Below are positions 15,286-25,459 of a DNA stretch of 50,215 nucleotides, in pieces. Under the pieces are notes generated by a model. The model saw only the letters and a list, made by a program, of their open reading frames with translations, did no database searches and was not told the DNA's origin. Source of the DNA: Magnetovibrio sp. Lineage in GTDB: Bacteria; Pseudomonadota; Alphaproteobacteria; Rhodospirillales; Magnetovibrionaceae. A program made the translations under genes and the position numbers. Numbering within the stretch: the stretch's first letter is position 1; the number at the start of each line of letters is the position of its first letter. The stretch is taken from the NCBI GenBank assembly GCA_028281525.1, contig JANQJR010000056.1:1-50215 (forward strand). Reading direction: 5' to 3'.

Positions 15286-16725
15286 ATGACCGCAGGCTCC
15301 ACCATCCTCATCGCCGACGACGACACCTCCATTCGCACCGTGTTGGACCAAGCACTGACCCGCGCCGGATATGAAGTGCGGACCACGTCGAACGCCTCGA
15401 CCCTATGGAACTGGGTCTCGGAGGGTGAGGGCGATTTGGTGATCACCGATGTGGTCATGCCGGATGAAAACGGGCTCGACCTGGTGCCCCGGATTCTCAA
15501 GATTCGGCCCAACTTGCGCATCATCGTCATGAGCGCGCAAACGACTATTTTAACGGCCGTGAAGGCGACCGAACGCGGTGCGTTCGAGTACCTGCCAAAA
15601 CCATTCGATATCAATGAAGTATTATCCGTTGTTCAACGTGGACTTGAGGCTAGCAAGGCGTCAAAACAAGAAAATGGCCATCCGGAAGACGACGAAGAAT
15701 TACCGCTCATCGGGCGCTCCGCGCCGATGCAGGCGATCTACCGCGCCATCGCGCGGCTGATGCAAACGGACCTGAGCGTGATCATCACCGGCGAGTCCGG
15801 CACCGGTAAGGAATTGGTCGCACGCGCGTTGCATGATTTCGGCGCGCGGCGCAACAAGCCGTTCGTCGCCGTCAACATGGCGGCGATCCCACGCGACTTG
15901 ATCGAGTCCGAATTGTTCGGTCATGAAAAGGGCGCGTTCACCGGCGCCACCAGCCGCAGCGCCGGACGTTTCGAACAGGCCCAAGGCGGCACCCTGTTTT
16001 TGGACGAAATCGGCGATATGCCCCCTGAAGCGCAGACCCGTTTGCTGCGCGTTCTGCAGGAAGGGGAATACACGACGGTTGGCGGACGCACCCCGATCAA
16101 AACCAACGTGCGCATCATCGCAGCCACCCACCGGGACCTTAAACAATTGATAAGACAGGGGAGTTTTCGCGAAGATTTGTTTTTCCGCCTGAATGTCGCG
16201 CCCATCCGTATCCCGCCATTGCGCGAACGCATGGAAGACGTAGCGGAACTGGCGCGCCACTTCCTTGCCCAGGCGGCAACGGAAGGTCTGCCCTGGAAAA
16301 CCATTGCACCGGACGCCATGGAACGGCTCAAGCGCCACGCCTGGCCGGGCAATGTGCGCGAGCTTGAAAATATGATCAAACGATTGGCTGCGCTTTGTGT
16401 GGAAGAGGAAATCAGCCTTGAGACCATTGAGATGGAGCTGGCGGAAGCCCCGCCAACAGCGGCTGAGAGCGATTCTGGTGGATTAGCTCAATCCGTTGAG
16501 CGTCATATAAAGGCGTACTTCGCCGCCCATGGCGATACCCTGCCGGCGGCTGGCTTGTATGACCGGATTCTACGCGAGGTGGAACGCCCGTTGCTGCAAT
16601 TGACCCTGGACGCGACGCGCGGCAACCAAGTGCGTGCGGCGGATGTTTTGGGGCTCAACCGCAACACCTTGCGCAAAAAAATCCGCGAGCTGGACATTCC
16701 CGTGGTGCGGGGTGGGGCCAAATAG
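15286..16725 (+). CDS. ntrC: Nitrogen-regulation response regulator NtrC
   Basis: Sigma-54-dependent activator of nitrogen-assimilation genes. The receiver spans residues 1 to about 125, with phospho-acceptor Asp55 in VITDVVMPD and Lys in YLPKPF. The AAA+ domain has Walker A GESGTGKE near residue 169, the sigma-54 contact loop GAFTGA at 216-221, and Walker [10 protein letters not shown]. The C-terminus is a Fis-type helix-turn-helix ([20 protein letters not shown]). All key residues are present, so it should be fully active. It is followed by ntrY after 34 bases. The site TGCAC-N7-GTGCA ahead of dusB is a likely target. Confidence 0.97.
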   Translation: MTAGSTILIADDDTSIRTVLDQALTRAGYEVRTTSNASTLWNWVSEGEGDLVITDVVMPDENGLDLVPRILKIRPNLRIIVMSAQTTILTAVKATERGAFEYLPKPFDINEVLSVVQRGLEASKASKQENGHPEDDEELPLIGRSAPMQAIYRAIARLMQTDLSVIITGESGTGKELVARALHDFGARRNKPFVAVNMAAIPRDLIESELFGHEKGAFTGATSRSAGRFEQAQGGTLFLDEIGDMPPEAQTRLLRVLQEGEYTTVGGRTPIKTNVRIIAATHRDLKQLIRQGSFREDLFFRLNVAPIRIPPLRERMEDVAELARHFLAQAATEGLPWKTIAPDAMERLKRHAWPGNVRELENMIKRLAALCVEEEISLETIEMELAEAPPTAAESDSGGLAQSVERHIKAYFAAHGDTLPAAGLYDRILREVERPLLQLTLDATRGNQVRAADVLGLNRNTLRKKIRELDIPVVRGGAK

Positions 16726-16759
16726 GGCCCAACGCCAGCGCCACGCTTGGGAGGATTCC

Positions 16760-19102
16760 ATGTCCGAAACCAACCTTTCCCGGTCTGAACACTCTGCGGC
16801 CGACGCTGCGGCGGTTCACGGCGCGCCCTTGGACAATTCGCACGCAGCACCGCCTAAACCCCGGAAATCCTTTCAACGTCTGTTGTTGAGCCGCCGCTTG
16901 GCGTTCGTCCTGGCAGCCATCGCCATGGCGCTGGGCATCACCACCTTCGGGTTTCTCACCGGCACCACCGAAGACACCGGTGCCACGGCCTCCACCCAAC
17001 TGCAAGTGCTGTTGGTCGCCGACTTGGTGATCTTGCTGTTGCTGGCCGCCGTCATCATCCAACGCATCGTCAAAATGTGGGCGCAACGGCGCAAGGGTAC
17101 GGCCGGTTCGGCTTTGCACGTGCGCATGGTGGTGATGTTTTCTCTGCTGGCGGTCACCCCCGCTATTTTGGTGACCGTATTCGCCGCGTTGTTTTTGAAC
17201 TTCGGCTTCAATTCCTGGTTTTCGGAACGGGTGCGCACCGCCGTCGACGCCTCTCAGGCGGTCGCCACGGCCTATTTCGACGAACACGTGCAAAACATCC
17301 GGGTCGATATGCTGGCGATCGCCACCGAGTTGAACCGGGACGCGGAAAAATTGATCTCTACACCTGGGCTGCTGCGCCATCTGCTGACCACCCATGCTTC
17401 TCAGCGCAATCTGACCGAGGCCAGTGTGCTGGCGGGCAATGGACGTGTCGTGGCGCGATCGGACTACTCTTTGTTTTCCCTGGATGTCGGACACATTCCG
17501 CCCAGTGCCATGATCCGCGCCGACCAAGGCGAGTTGGTGATTCTCACCGCCCCGGGCGCGGACCAGGTGCGCGCCCTGGTGAAGCTGGAGAATTACATCA
17601 ACGCCTATTTGTTGGTGGGGCGGTTCGTCGACGCCCAGGTGCTGACCAACATGGCCAGCGTGCGTGAAGCCGCGCAAACGTACCTGAGCCTCAGGGAAAG
17701 CAGCGGCAAGATCCAAATCACCTTCGTCGCCATCTTTGCTGTGGTGTCGCTGCTGCTGCTTCTGGCGGCGGTGTGGATCGGCATGGCGCTCGCCAACCAG
17801 ATGGCCAGACCCTTGTCGCGCCTGATCGTGGCGGCGGACGCCATCTCGGCGGGCAACCTCACCCACCGGGTCGAAGTGGACGACACCATCAGCGAAGTGG
17901 GCTCCCTGTCGACGGCGTTCAACGATATGGCCGCGCAACTCGCCACGCAGCAAGACGGCTTGATACAGATGAACCGCAAACTGGATGAACGCCGCCGCTT
18001 CACCGAAACGGTGCTGTCCGGCGTGTCCGCGGGCGTGGTGGGCATGGACTCAGATGGCCGCATCACATTGCCGAATCGCACCGCCAGCCTGCTTTTGGGA
18101 ACGGATTTGTTGGAAGCGCGTGGACGCTTTCTCGCGCAAATCGCGCCGGAGATGGCGGAAGTCCTCAGCAATGCCATGGACCGCACCGACCGCACCGCCC
18201 AAGCCGAAATCACCCTTGCGCGCGACGGCCGGACCCGCACCTTGATCTGCACGGTGGCGGCGGAAAAGATCGACAGCGACATCATCGGTTACGTGCTGAC
18301 ATTTGACGACATCACCGAATTGCAATCCGCCCAGCGCAAGGCCGCGTGGTCGGGCGTGGCGCGGCGCATCGCGCATGAAATCAAGAACCCGCTGACGCCG
18401 ATCCAGTTGTCGGCGGAGCGCTTGAAACGCAAATACTTAAAGCAGATCACCGACGACCCGGAAACCTTCACCACCTGCACCGAAACCATCATCCGCCAAG
18501 TGGAGGACTTGGGCAGGATGGTGGATGAGTTTTCGTCCTTCTCGCGCATGCCCCAAGCGCAATTGAAACCGGAAAACCTGTCCGAGCTTTGCCGCCAGGC
18601 ACTGTTTCTGGAACAAAACCGCGGCGTGGGCATCGACTTGGTCCAAGACCTACCCGATCGCGACATCACCATCCCGTGCGACAGCCAACAAATCTCGCGC
18701 GCGCTCACCAACATTCTCAAAAATGCCGCCGAATCGGTCAGTGAACGCGCCGAAAAAGAAGGGCCGGATGCCCCGCCGGGCCAAATCCGCTTCGCGCTCG
18801 CGCAACACGGTACGGTGCGCGGGCCGCGCACCACCATCGTCGTGGAAGACAACGGAACCGGGCTTCCCGAGACCGATTTGGTGCGCTTGACCGAACCTTA
18901 CGTCACCACACGGGCCAAGGGCACGGGACTGGGGCTCGCCATCGTCAAGAAAATCATGGAAGATCACGGGGGTGATCTGCTACTGGAAAACAGGCAAGAA
19001 GGCGGCGCGCGGGCGATCTTGAGCTTTCCGCCCCGGGACGAAGCGGCGCATCCGCAAGACGGCCAGATGCCGGATCAGGCCACCGCCAAGGCCAGCGAAT
19101 AA
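16760..19102 (+). CDS. ntrY: Membrane sensor kinase NtrY
   Basis: 780-residue transmembrane histidine kinase that partners NtrX; linked in alphaproteobacteria to nitrogen and redox control. Three membrane segments lie near residues 48-70, 82-104 and 122-148. A periplasmic region follows to about residue 316, then a fourth segment (316-342), a HAMP linker, a PAS domain (about 410-520), and HisKA with His539 in ARRIAHEIKNPLTPIQL. The ATPase lobe has NILKNAAESV, VEDNGTGL and KGTGLGLAIVKKI. The frame is open from 16634, but the ATG at 16760, five bases after a GAGGA ribosome site, is the clear start. It follows ntrC closely. Confidence 0.95.
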   Translation: MSETNLSRSEHSAADAAAVHGAPLDNSHAAPPKPRKSFQRLLLSRRLAFVLAAIAMALGITTFGFLTGTTEDTGATASTQLQVLLVADLVILLLLAAVIIQRIVKMWAQRRKGTAGSALHVRMVVMFSLLAVTPAILVTVFAALFLNFGFNSWFSERVRTAVDASQAVATAYFDEHVQNIRVDMLAIATELNRDAEKLISTPGLLRHLLTTHASQRNLTEASVLAGNGRVVARSDYSLFSLDVGHIPPSAMIRADQGELVILTAPGADQVRALVKLENYINAYLLVGRFVDAQVLTNMASVREAAQTYLSLRESSGKIQITFVAIFAVVSLLLLLAAVWIGMALANQMARPLSRLIVAADAISAGNLTHRVEVDDTISEVGSLSTAFNDMAAQLATQQDGLIQMNRKLDERRRFTETVLSGVSAGVVGMDSDGRITLPNRTASLLLGTDLLEARGRFLAQIAPEMAEVLSNAMDRTDRTAQAEITLARDGRTRTLICTVAAEKIDSDIIGYVLTFDDITELQSAQRKAAWSGVARRIAHEIKNPLTPIQLSAERLKRKYLKQITDDPETFTTCTETIIRQVEDLGRMVDEFSSFSRMPQAQLKPENLSELCRQALFLEQNRGVGIDLVQDLPDRDITIPCDSQQISRALTNILKNAAESVSERAEKEGPDAPPGQIRFALAQHGTVRGPRTTIVVEDNGTGLPETDLVRLTEPYVTTRAKGTGLGLAIVKKIMEDHGGDLLLENRQEGGARAILSFPPRDEAAHPQDGQMPDQATAKASE

Positions 19103-19147
19103 CGAACAACAAAACAACAACGCATATGACGAACGTGGAACGAAGGC

Positions 19148-20530
19148 ATGGGCCAAGACATTCTCATTGTCGATGACGAACCGGACATCCGCACGTTGGT
19201 GTCCGGCATCCTGGAAGACGAAGGCTTCCAACCCCGCGAAGCCGGCGGCGACGCCGAAGCGCTGGAGTTGATCGAAACCCGCCGGCCAAATCTGGTGTTG
19301 CTGGACATCTGGCTGCAGGGCTCGCAAATGGACGGCCTGCAGATTCTATCTCAGGTGAAAAAACGCCACCCCAGCCTGCCGGTGGTGATGATGAGTGGTC
19401 ACGGCACCATCGAAACTGCGGTGAACGCGCTTAAAAACGGTGCATACGATTTCATCGAAAAACCCTTCAAGGCCGACCGTCTGGTGTTGGTGGTGGAGCG
19501 CGCCATCGAGGCGGCCCGGCTGAGACGGGAAAACGAAGAGCTGCGCCTGCGCACCGACGCCGACGACAATCTGATCGGCGCGTCACCCGGCATTTCCCAG
19601 GTCCGCCAAGCGGTCGAGCGGGTCGCCCAAGCCAATTCACGCGTGCTGATCACGGGCCCCAGCGGTTGCGGCAAGGAAGTGGTTGCGCGCATGCTCCATG
19701 ACCGTTCCGCCCGTGCGGGCGGCCCCTTCGTGGTGGTCAATTGCGCCACCATGGAGCCCGAACGCATGGAAACCGAATTGTTCGGCACCGAAACTCCGGC
19801 CGAAGACGGGGAGGGCGGGCGCAAGGTGGGCTACTTCGAAGCGGCCCACAACGGCACCTTGTTCTTGGATGAAATCGCGGACATGCCGCTCGAAACCCAA
19901 GGCAAGATCGTGCGCGTGCTGCAAGAACAAATCTTCGAGCGCGTCGGCGGCTCCACCAAGGTCGAAGTGGACGTACGCGTCGTCGCCAGCGCAACCCGCG
20001 ACATTCAGGCGGAAATCACCGCCGGTAACTTCCGCGAGGATCTCTTCTACCGTTTGGCCGTGGTGCCCATCGAAGTGCCGCCCTTGAAAACCCGGCGCGA
20101 AGATATCCCCGCGCTGGCCGCGCACTTCATCGGTCAAGCGTCGCGACGCTCCGGACAGCCCGTACGCAAATTGTCGGAAAATGCCGTGGCGGCCTTGCAG
20201 GCCTATGAGTGGCCGGGCAACGTGCGCGAATTGAAGAACATCATCGAACGTCTTCTGATCATGGCGCCGGGCGGCGCGGACGAACCGATCAGTTCCGAAA
20301 GCCTGCCCGCCGAAGTGACATCCAATTCCTTTGGCTCCGCCACGCAAAACGGCGGGGCGGAATGGATGGGACTGCCGCTCAAACAAGCGCGCGAGGCGTT
20401 TGAGCGAGACTACCTGCAAACCCAGGTTACGCGGTTCGGCGGCAACATCTCGCGCACCGCGGAGTTTGTCGGCATGGAGCGTTCCGCGTTACACCGCAAG
20501 CTGAAATCGCTGGGCCTGACAGGGGCCTAG
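19148..20530 (+). CDS. ntrX: Response regulator NtrX (AAA+ type, without GAFTGA)
   Basis: 460 residues. Receiver with phospho-acceptor Asp53 in LVLLDIWLQGSQMDGLQ and Lys in FIEKPFKADRL. AAA+ domain with Walker A GPSGCGKEV and Walker B TLFLDEIADMP. C-terminal Fis-type helix-turn-helix (NISRTAEFVGMERSALHRKL). The sigma-54 contact loop is replaced: where NtrC has GAFTGA, this protein has TETPAEDGEGGRKVGYFE (about 210-228). This is the usual state of alphaproteobacterial NtrX and suggests it does not act as a canonical sigma-54 activator. It follows ntrY by 45 bases and is its expected partner. Confidence 0.95.
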   Translation: MGQDILIVDDEPDIRTLVSGILEDEGFQPREAGGDAEALELIETRRPNLVLLDIWLQGSQMDGLQILSQVKKRHPSLPVVMMSGHGTIETAVNALKNGAYDFIEKPFKADRLVLVVERAIEAARLRRENEELRLRTDADDNLIGASPGISQVRQAVERVAQANSRVLITGPSGCGKEVVARMLHDRSARAGGPFVVVNCATMEPERMETELFGTETPAEDGEGGRKVGYFEAAHNGTLFLDEIADMPLETQGKIVRVLQEQIFERVGGSTKVEVDVRVVASATRDIQAEITAGNFREDLFYRLAVVPIEVPPLKTRREDIPALAAHFIGQASRRSGQPVRKLSENAVAALQAYEWPGNVRELKNIIERLLIMAPGGADEPISSESLPAEVTSNSFGSATQNGGAEWMGLPLKQAREAFERDYLQTQVTRFGGNISRTAEFVGMERSALHRKLKSLGLTGA

Positions 20531-20550
20531 GCGAACACAGGAGTGAGAGC

Positions 20551-21927
20551 ATGAAGGTTATCGTTTGCGGCGCAGGTCAGGTGGGCTTCCACATCGCCCA
20601 GCATTTGTCGCGCGAAAACAACGATGTCACGGTGATTGACCAATCCCCGGAACTGGTCCGCAGAATTTCCGACACTCTGGACGTGCAGGGCGTCATCGGC
20701 CATGCCTCGCGCCCTGACGTGCTGGAACGCGCCGGCACCGAAGACGCCGACATGATGATCGCGGTGACCGCCGCGGACGAAGCCAACATGGTCGCCTGCC
20801 AGGTGGCGCACTCATTGTTCGGCGTGCCGACCAAAATCGCGCGCATTCGCGCCCAGGCTTATCTGCAGCCCATGTGGTCAAATTTGTTTTCCAGGGAACA
20901 CATGCCCATCGACGTCATCATTTCCCCGGAAATCGAAGTGGCGCACGCGATCAAGCGCCGCCTCACGGTGCCGGGCGCGTTCGACATGATCCCCCTGGTG
21001 GACACCCGTGTGAAGCTGTTGGGCGTGCGTTGCGGCGACACATGCCCGCTGATCAACACGCCCATGCGTCAAATCACCCAACTGTTTCCGGACCTCTCCA
21101 TCACCGTGATCGGCATCGTGCGCGACGGCCAGTTCCTGTTCCCCGACGCCGAAACCCAGATGTTTCCGGGCGACAGCGTGTACTTCGTGGTCGATTCCGA
21201 AAAGCAGGAACGCGCGCTCGCCGCCTTTGGCCACGACGAACAGGAAGCGCGCCGCCTGGTGATCTTCGGCGGCGGCAACATCGGCCTGTTCCTGGCCGAA
21301 GAACTGGAAGCGTCGGAAAGCAAACTCAACGTCAAACTGATCGAATGGAACGCCGAGCGTGCGAGCCTGTGCGCCAGCCGCTTGAAACGCACCATGGTGG
21401 TGCAAGGCGACGTCCTGGATATGCAGATCATGAACGAAGCCAACATCGCCATGACGGAAACCGTGATTGCGGTCACCAACGACGATGAAAACAACATTCT
21501 GTCGTCTCTGCTGGCCAAGCGCGAAGGCGCACAGCGCGCCATCACGCTGATCAACAAGGGCGAGTACGAGGCGCTGATCGGCTCGCTCGGTATCGACGTG
21601 GTGGTGGATCCGCGCAACATCACCGTTTCCACCATCATCCAGCACGTGCGCCGCGGGCGCATCCATTCCGTTCACACGCTCGGCGAGGGCTATGGCGAAC
21701 TGATTGAGGCCGAAGCGCTGGAAACCTCGCCCATGGTCGGCAAACCGCTCAAGGAAGCGGATTTGCCCGAAGGTCTGGTGATCGGCGCGGTGGTGCGCGG
21801 CGAGGAAGTCATCAGCCCGCGCGGCAACACCGTGATCCAGGCCAAGGACCGGGTGGTGGTGTTCGCGGCGTCCGATATCATCGCCCAGGTGGAAAAGATG
21901 TTTTCCGTCCAGTTGGAGTATTTCTAG
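20551..21927 (+). CDS. trkA: Trk potassium uptake regulatory subunit TrkA
   Basis: Cytoplasmic NAD-binding gating subunit of a Trk/Ktr K+ channel. It has two tandem RCK units: the first Rossmann fold begins MKVIVCGAGQVGFHIAQHL and the second LVIFGGGNIGLFLAEEL. Each is followed by a TrkA_C domain (the first near PLVDTRVKLLGVRCGD, the second near VGKPLKEADLPEGLVIGAVVRG). 458 aa is the expected length. The membrane partner TrkH/G is not in the window. Placement after ntrX is usual in alphaproteobacteria. A good ribosome site (CAGGAGTGAGAGC) precedes the ATG. Confidence 0.97.
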   Translation: MKVIVCGAGQVGFHIAQHLSRENNDVTVIDQSPELVRRISDTLDVQGVIGHASRPDVLERAGTEDADMMIAVTAADEANMVACQVAHSLFGVPTKIARIRAQAYLQPMWSNLFSREHMPIDVIISPEIEVAHAIKRRLTVPGAFDMIPLVDTRVKLLGVRCGDTCPLINTPMRQITQLFPDLSITVIGIVRDGQFLFPDAETQMFPGDSVYFVVDSEKQERALAAFGHDEQEARRLVIFGGGNIGLFLAEELEASESKLNVKLIEWNAERASLCASRLKRTMVVQGDVLDMQIMNEANIAMTETVIAVTNDDENNILSSLLAKREGAQRAITLINKGEYEALIGSLGIDVVVDPRNITVSTIIQHVRRGRIHSVHTLGEGYGELIEAEALETSPMVGKPLKEADLPEGLVIGAVVRGEEVISPRGNTVIQAKDRVVVFAASDIIAQVEKMFSVQLEYF

Positions 21928-22785
21928 GTGACGACGGCATACGTCAATGGCCGCTACATTGCGCAGCGCGATGCCGCCGTGCACATCAACGACCGGGGCT
22001 TTCAGTTCGCCGACGCGGTCTACGAAGTGTTCGCCGTGCAGGACGGCAAGCTGGTCGACGTGGAAGCCCACTTGGACCGGCTCGACCGTTCTTTGAGCGA
22101 GCTCTCTATCCCACAACCCATGAGCAGCCGCCAAGCGCTCAAACTGGTGATGCGCGAGGTTCTGCGTCGCAACCGGATTGAATATGGCGGGCTATATTTA
22201 CAAGTCACGCGCGGGGTCGCGCCCCGCGATTTTCCCGATCCGGGCGGGCTTGAGCCCACGGTGGTGATGACCGCTTGGCGCACCCAACCCTTCGACGCCG
22301 AAACCGCCATGCGCGGGGCCAAGGTCGTCAGCGCGCCGGATATCCGCTGGAAGCGGTGCGACATCAAGACAGTGCAGCTGCTCGCGGGCGTGCTCGCCAA
22401 GACCGATGCCCATGCCCGGGGCGCGGCGGAAGCCTGGTTGCTGGACGAAACGGGGTTCGTAACCGAAGGCTCCGCGTCCAACGCCTGGATCGTCACCTAC
22501 GACAACGAACTGATCACACGCCACACCGACACCGCCATCCTGGGCGGCATCACCCGCCAAACGGTTTTGAAGCTGGCCGCGCAAAACGGCCTGACTTACA
22601 TCGAACGCCCGTTCAGTCTTGAGGAGGCCAAGGCCGCGCGCGAAGCCTTCACCACATCCTCGACCATGATGGTGCGTCCGGTGGTGCAGATCGACGATAC
22701 CGCCATCGCCAACGGTGAAACCGGCGCGTTCACCCGCCAGATTATCGAGCTTTACGGCGCATACATGCGCGGCGGCACAATATGA
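21928..22785 (+). CDS. dat: D-amino acid (D-alanine) aminotransferase, class IV
   Basis: PLP enzyme of fold type IV that exchanges D-alanine and D-glutamate amino groups, supplying cell-wall precursors. The PLP lysine is Lys147 in KRCDIKTVQLL, at the position known for D-amino acid transaminases. Other markers are the N-terminal NDRGFQFADAVYEVF, TEGSASNAWIV and GGITRQTVL. Branched-chain aminotransferases share the fold, but the short NDRGFQFADAVYEV start favours the D-amino acid group. It starts with GTG directly after the trkA stop codon and overlaps the next gene by four bases, so translation is probably coupled. Confidence 0.88.
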   Translation: MTTAYVNGRYIAQRDAAVHINDRGFQFADAVYEVFAVQDGKLVDVEAHLDRLDRSLSELSIPQPMSSRQALKLVMREVLRRNRIEYGGLYLQVTRGVAPRDFPDPGGLEPTVVMTAWRTQPFDAETAMRGAKVVSAPDIRWKRCDIKTVQLLAGVLAKTDAHARGAAEAWLLDETGFVTEGSASNAWIVTYDNELITRHTDTAILGGITRQTVLKLAAQNGLTYIERPFSLEEAKAAREAFTTSSTMMVRPVVQIDDTAIANGETGAFTRQIIELYGAYMRGGTI

Positions 22786-23435
22786 CGACACGCAAGCCAA
22801 ACGCCATCATCTTCGATTGGGACAACACCCTGGTGGACAGCTGGGTGGTGATCCAGGACGCCATGAACGCCACATTTCGCGATTTCGATCTGCCCCAATG
22901 GACACTTGAGGAAACCCAGACGAACGTGGCGAAGTCGCTCCGCGACAGTTTTCCGGAGATGTTCGGGGACCGCTGGGAAGACGCCCGCGAAGCCTTCTAC
23001 GGCCATTTCGAAGGCATGCATCTGGACCGTCTAACCCCGCTGCCGGGCGCTTCTGAGGCCATCCGTGACTTACAGGAAGCGGGAATTTACCTCGGCGTGG
23101 TCAGCAACAAGACCGGGCATCTGCTCCGCCGCGAAGCGGAAAAACTCGGCTGGGATAAACACTTCGGCCAAATCATCGGGGCCACCGATGCGGTCCGGGA
23201 CAAACCCGCCAAGGACCCGGTGGTGATGGCCTTGGGCGGCAGCGGTTTTGAGACCGGGCCGGATGTGTGGTTTGCCGGGGATGCGCGCATCGACATGGAA
23301 TGCGCGCTCAACGCCGGCTGCACTCCGGTCCTGGTGCGCTCTGAACCGCCCGCAAACGGTGAGTTTCAAGGCGTCGAACCGGCGCTTTATTTCGAAGCCG
23401 CGCAAAAGCTTTCCAATCTCGCCAAGAACCTGTAA
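22782..23435 (+). CDS. HAD-family phosphatase, phosphoglycolate-phosphatase-like
   Basis: 217-residue haloacid-dehalogenase-type hydrolase. Motif I is IIFDWDNTLVDSW, with the nucleophile in DWDNT. Motif II is VVSNKTGHLL, motif III the Lys before DPVVMALGG, and motif IV FAGDARIDMECALNAG. The helical cap between residues 20 and 85 is of the C1 type seen in phosphoglycolate phosphatases and related housecleaning enzymes; the substrate cannot be read from sequence. The ATG overlaps the preceding stop (ATGA), so it is in the trkA-dat operon. Hfq follows after a gap of 160 bases and probably has its own promoter. Confidence 0.88.
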   Translation: MTTRKPNAIIFDWDNTLVDSWVVIQDAMNATFRDFDLPQWTLEETQTNVAKSLRDSFPEMFGDRWEDAREAFYGHFEGMHLDRLTPLPGASEAIRDLQEAGIYLGVVSNKTGHLLRREAEKLGWDKHFGQIIGATDAVRDKPAKDPVVMALGGSGFETGPDVWFAGDARIDMECALNAGCTPVLVRSEPPANGEFQGVEPALYFEAAQKLSNLAKNL

Positions 23436-23597
23436 TATCTGGCCTTCCATCTGGGGGGGCCTTTGGAGGGAGGTGCCGAAGGGGCGCGATCTAGACGCGC
23501 ACGGCGTTTTCCATACAGCAGGCCTACATGGATTAAAAAAGGTCCGATCCGGCACTCCACCGGCGCGGATGATAATGTTTAACGTAGGGAAGCAACC

Positions 23598-23852
23598 ATG
23601 GCTTCGGAAAAATCACAGAACGTCCAAGACGTCTTTCTCAATCACATTCGCAAACAAAAAACGCCCGTGACCGTGTTCCTGGTCAACGGCGTCAAGCTGC
23701 AAGGCATCGTCACGTGGTTCGACAACTTCTCGGTGCTGTTGCGCCGGGACGGTCACACACAGCTTGTTTACAAGCACGCCATCTCGACGATCATGCCGTC
23801 GCAACCGATTCAGCTCTTCGAACCGGAAGTCGCAGCCGGAGCTGAGGAATGA
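23598..23852 (+). CDS. hfq: RNA chaperone Hfq
   Basis: 84-residue Sm-like hexameric protein that pairs small RNAs with mRNAs. It contains Sm1 ([23 protein letters not shown], read as [10 protein letters not shown] and [13 protein letters not shown]) and Sm2 ([13 protein letters not shown]). The residues that bind uridine-rich 3' ends (Gln8-type, Phe42-type, KHAIST) are all in place. It is followed by hflX, the classical partner. A GGGAAGCAACC ribosome site precedes the ATG. Its presence in the same window as three small-RNA candidates is circumstantial but fitting. Confidence 0.97.
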   Translation: MASEKSQNVQDVFLNHIRKQKTPVTVFLVNGVKLQGIVTWFDNFSVLLRRDGHTQLVYKHAISTIMPSQPIQLFEPEVAAGAEE

Positions 23853-23858
23853 TGCGCT

Positions 23859-25217
23859 TTGCCTAGCCGCTCCGAATGGGGGGAAGGTAGCCACATCCAT
23901 TCAGCAGATGACGGCGACGGCTTCGCACGCGGCGAGCGCTGTTTGGTCATCCATCCGCACTTGAAAAACGCCCCGCAAGCCGATGCGGGCGCGTTCGTGC
24001 GTGCGCCCAAGGCGCGCCTGGAAGAAATCATCGGTCTCGCCCAGGCCATCGAATTGGACATCGTTGGCCGCGAAATCGCGAATCTCAACGCGCTCAAGCC
24101 CGGTACATACTTCGGCAAAGGTACGTTGGAGCGGTTCGAAGCGCTCATCCAGGGCCGGGACGTGGGCGTGGTCATCGTCGATGCGCAGCTCAGCCCGGTG
24201 CAACAGCGCAATCTGGAACGTGCGTGGATGACCAAGGTCCTGGACCGCACCGGCATCATCTTGGAAATCTTCGGCGAACGGGCGCGGACCAAGGAAGGGC
24301 GCCTGCAGGTCGATCTGGCGCATTTGACCTACCAACGCTCCCGTTTGGTGAGGTCTTGGACCCACTTGGAACGCCAGCGCGGCGGCGCGGGGTTCATGGG
24401 CGGTCCCGGTGAATCGCAGATCGAAATCGACCGCCGCTTGATCGATCAGCGCATCGCCAAGCTGAAGCGCCAATTGAAAGAGGTCAAACGCACCCGTGAG
24501 CTACACCGCGCGTCCCGGCGCAAGGTGCCGTTTCCCATCGTCGCGCTGGTGGGCTACACCAACGCCGGGAAATCCACCTTGTTCAACCGGCTCACGCAAG
24601 CGGAGGTATTCGCCAAGGACCAACTGTTCGCAACCTTGGATCCGACCATGCGCGGCATCGACCTGCCATCGGGCAAAAGCGTGATCCTGTCCGATACGGT
24701 GGGCTTCATTTCCGACCTGCCGCACGAACTGGTGGAGGCCTTTCACGCCACCTTGGAAGAGGTTCTGGAAGCCCAGGTGATCGTGCATGTCCGCGATGTT
24801 TCCCACCCCGATACAGAGGCGCAAAAGGCCGATGTGGAAGACGTGCTCAAGACGCTCGGCATCAATGACGAACGTCAGCACGCCCATATGATCGAAGTGC
24901 GCAACAAAATCGACCAACTGCGCCCTGAAGATTTGGAAATCCAAATCAATCTCGCGGCGCGCGCGGATCATCCCGTGGTGCTGATGTCCGCTGTGACGGG
25001 GCAGGGGGTTGATGATTTCTTGGCGCACGTGGAGGCGCAACTTTCCCAGACGCTGGAAACCCTAGAACTCAGGTTGGACCACGCCGACGGCAAGACCCTG
25101 TCCTGGCTTTATGCGCACGGGGATGTCGTTGAACGTCACGACGATGAAGACGCCGTTCACATCACCGTGAAGATGGACCCGGCGAACGCGCGCCGCTTCG
25201 AACAGCGCAAGGTCTAA
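23859..25217 (+). CDS. hflX: Ribosome-splitting GTPase HflX
   Basis: 452-residue GTPase that dissociates stalled ribosomes under stress. The N-terminal HflX domain has TYFGKGTLERFEALIQ, the D-rich VVIVDAQLSPVQQRNLE and the TKEGRLQVDLAHLTYQ helix; a GPGESQIEIDRRLI linker follows. The GTPase domain has G1 GYTNAGKST, G3 DTVGFI, a NKID G4 motif, and SAVTGQG. The start is a TTG at 23859, six bases after the hfq stop, with GAGGA ten bases before it; no ATG exists in the first 100 codons. Translation is therefore probably coupled to hfq. Confidence 0.95.
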   Translation: MPSRSEWGEGSHIHSADDGDGFARGERCLVIHPHLKNAPQADAGAFVRAPKARLEEIIGLAQAIELDIVGREIANLNALKPGTYFGKGTLERFEALIQGRDVGVVIVDAQLSPVQQRNLERAWMTKVLDRTGIILEIFGERARTKEGRLQVDLAHLTYQRSRLVRSWTHLERQRGGAGFMGGPGESQIEIDRRLIDQRIAKLKRQLKEVKRTRELHRASRRKVPFPIVALVGYTNAGKSTLFNRLTQAEVFAKDQLFATLDPTMRGIDLPSGKSVILSDTVGFISDLPHELVEAFHATLEEVLEAQVIVHVRDVSHPDTEAQKADVEDVLKTLGINDERQHAHMIEVRNKIDQLRPEDLEIQINLAARADHPVVLMSAVTGQGVDDFLAHVEAQLSQTLETLELRLDHADGKTLSWLYAHGDVVERHDDEDAVHITVKMDPANARRFEQRKV

Positions 25218-25337
25218 TTCCAGCCATATCCCCTTAAATCCATAAGTTGCTGACTTTCCCCTCTGCAACCAGCGCTTTTTTTCGCATTTCGGTCTCTCAA
25301 GCCCGATTCGCTTGCGATTCGTTAAAGGTTTGTTCAT

Positions 25338-25351
25338 ATCTACTAGTAGAT
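25338..25351. promoter_or_regulatory. Perfect 14-base palindrome in the promoter of the small gene at 25460
   Basis: ATCTACTAGTAGAT is identical on both strands and overlaps the -10-like AGATAATAA at 25348-25356. The position suits an operator. No protein that binds it is known from the sequence. Confidence 0.45.
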
Positions 25352-25459
25352 AATAAAGCGGCCGACGATTCGTGCGATTCGCCCCGAGACGGGTGTGGAT
25401 CGTGACCGCGTCCCGCAAAATCGGCTACGCTTGGGACCTGATTGTGGAAGGAGAAACCG

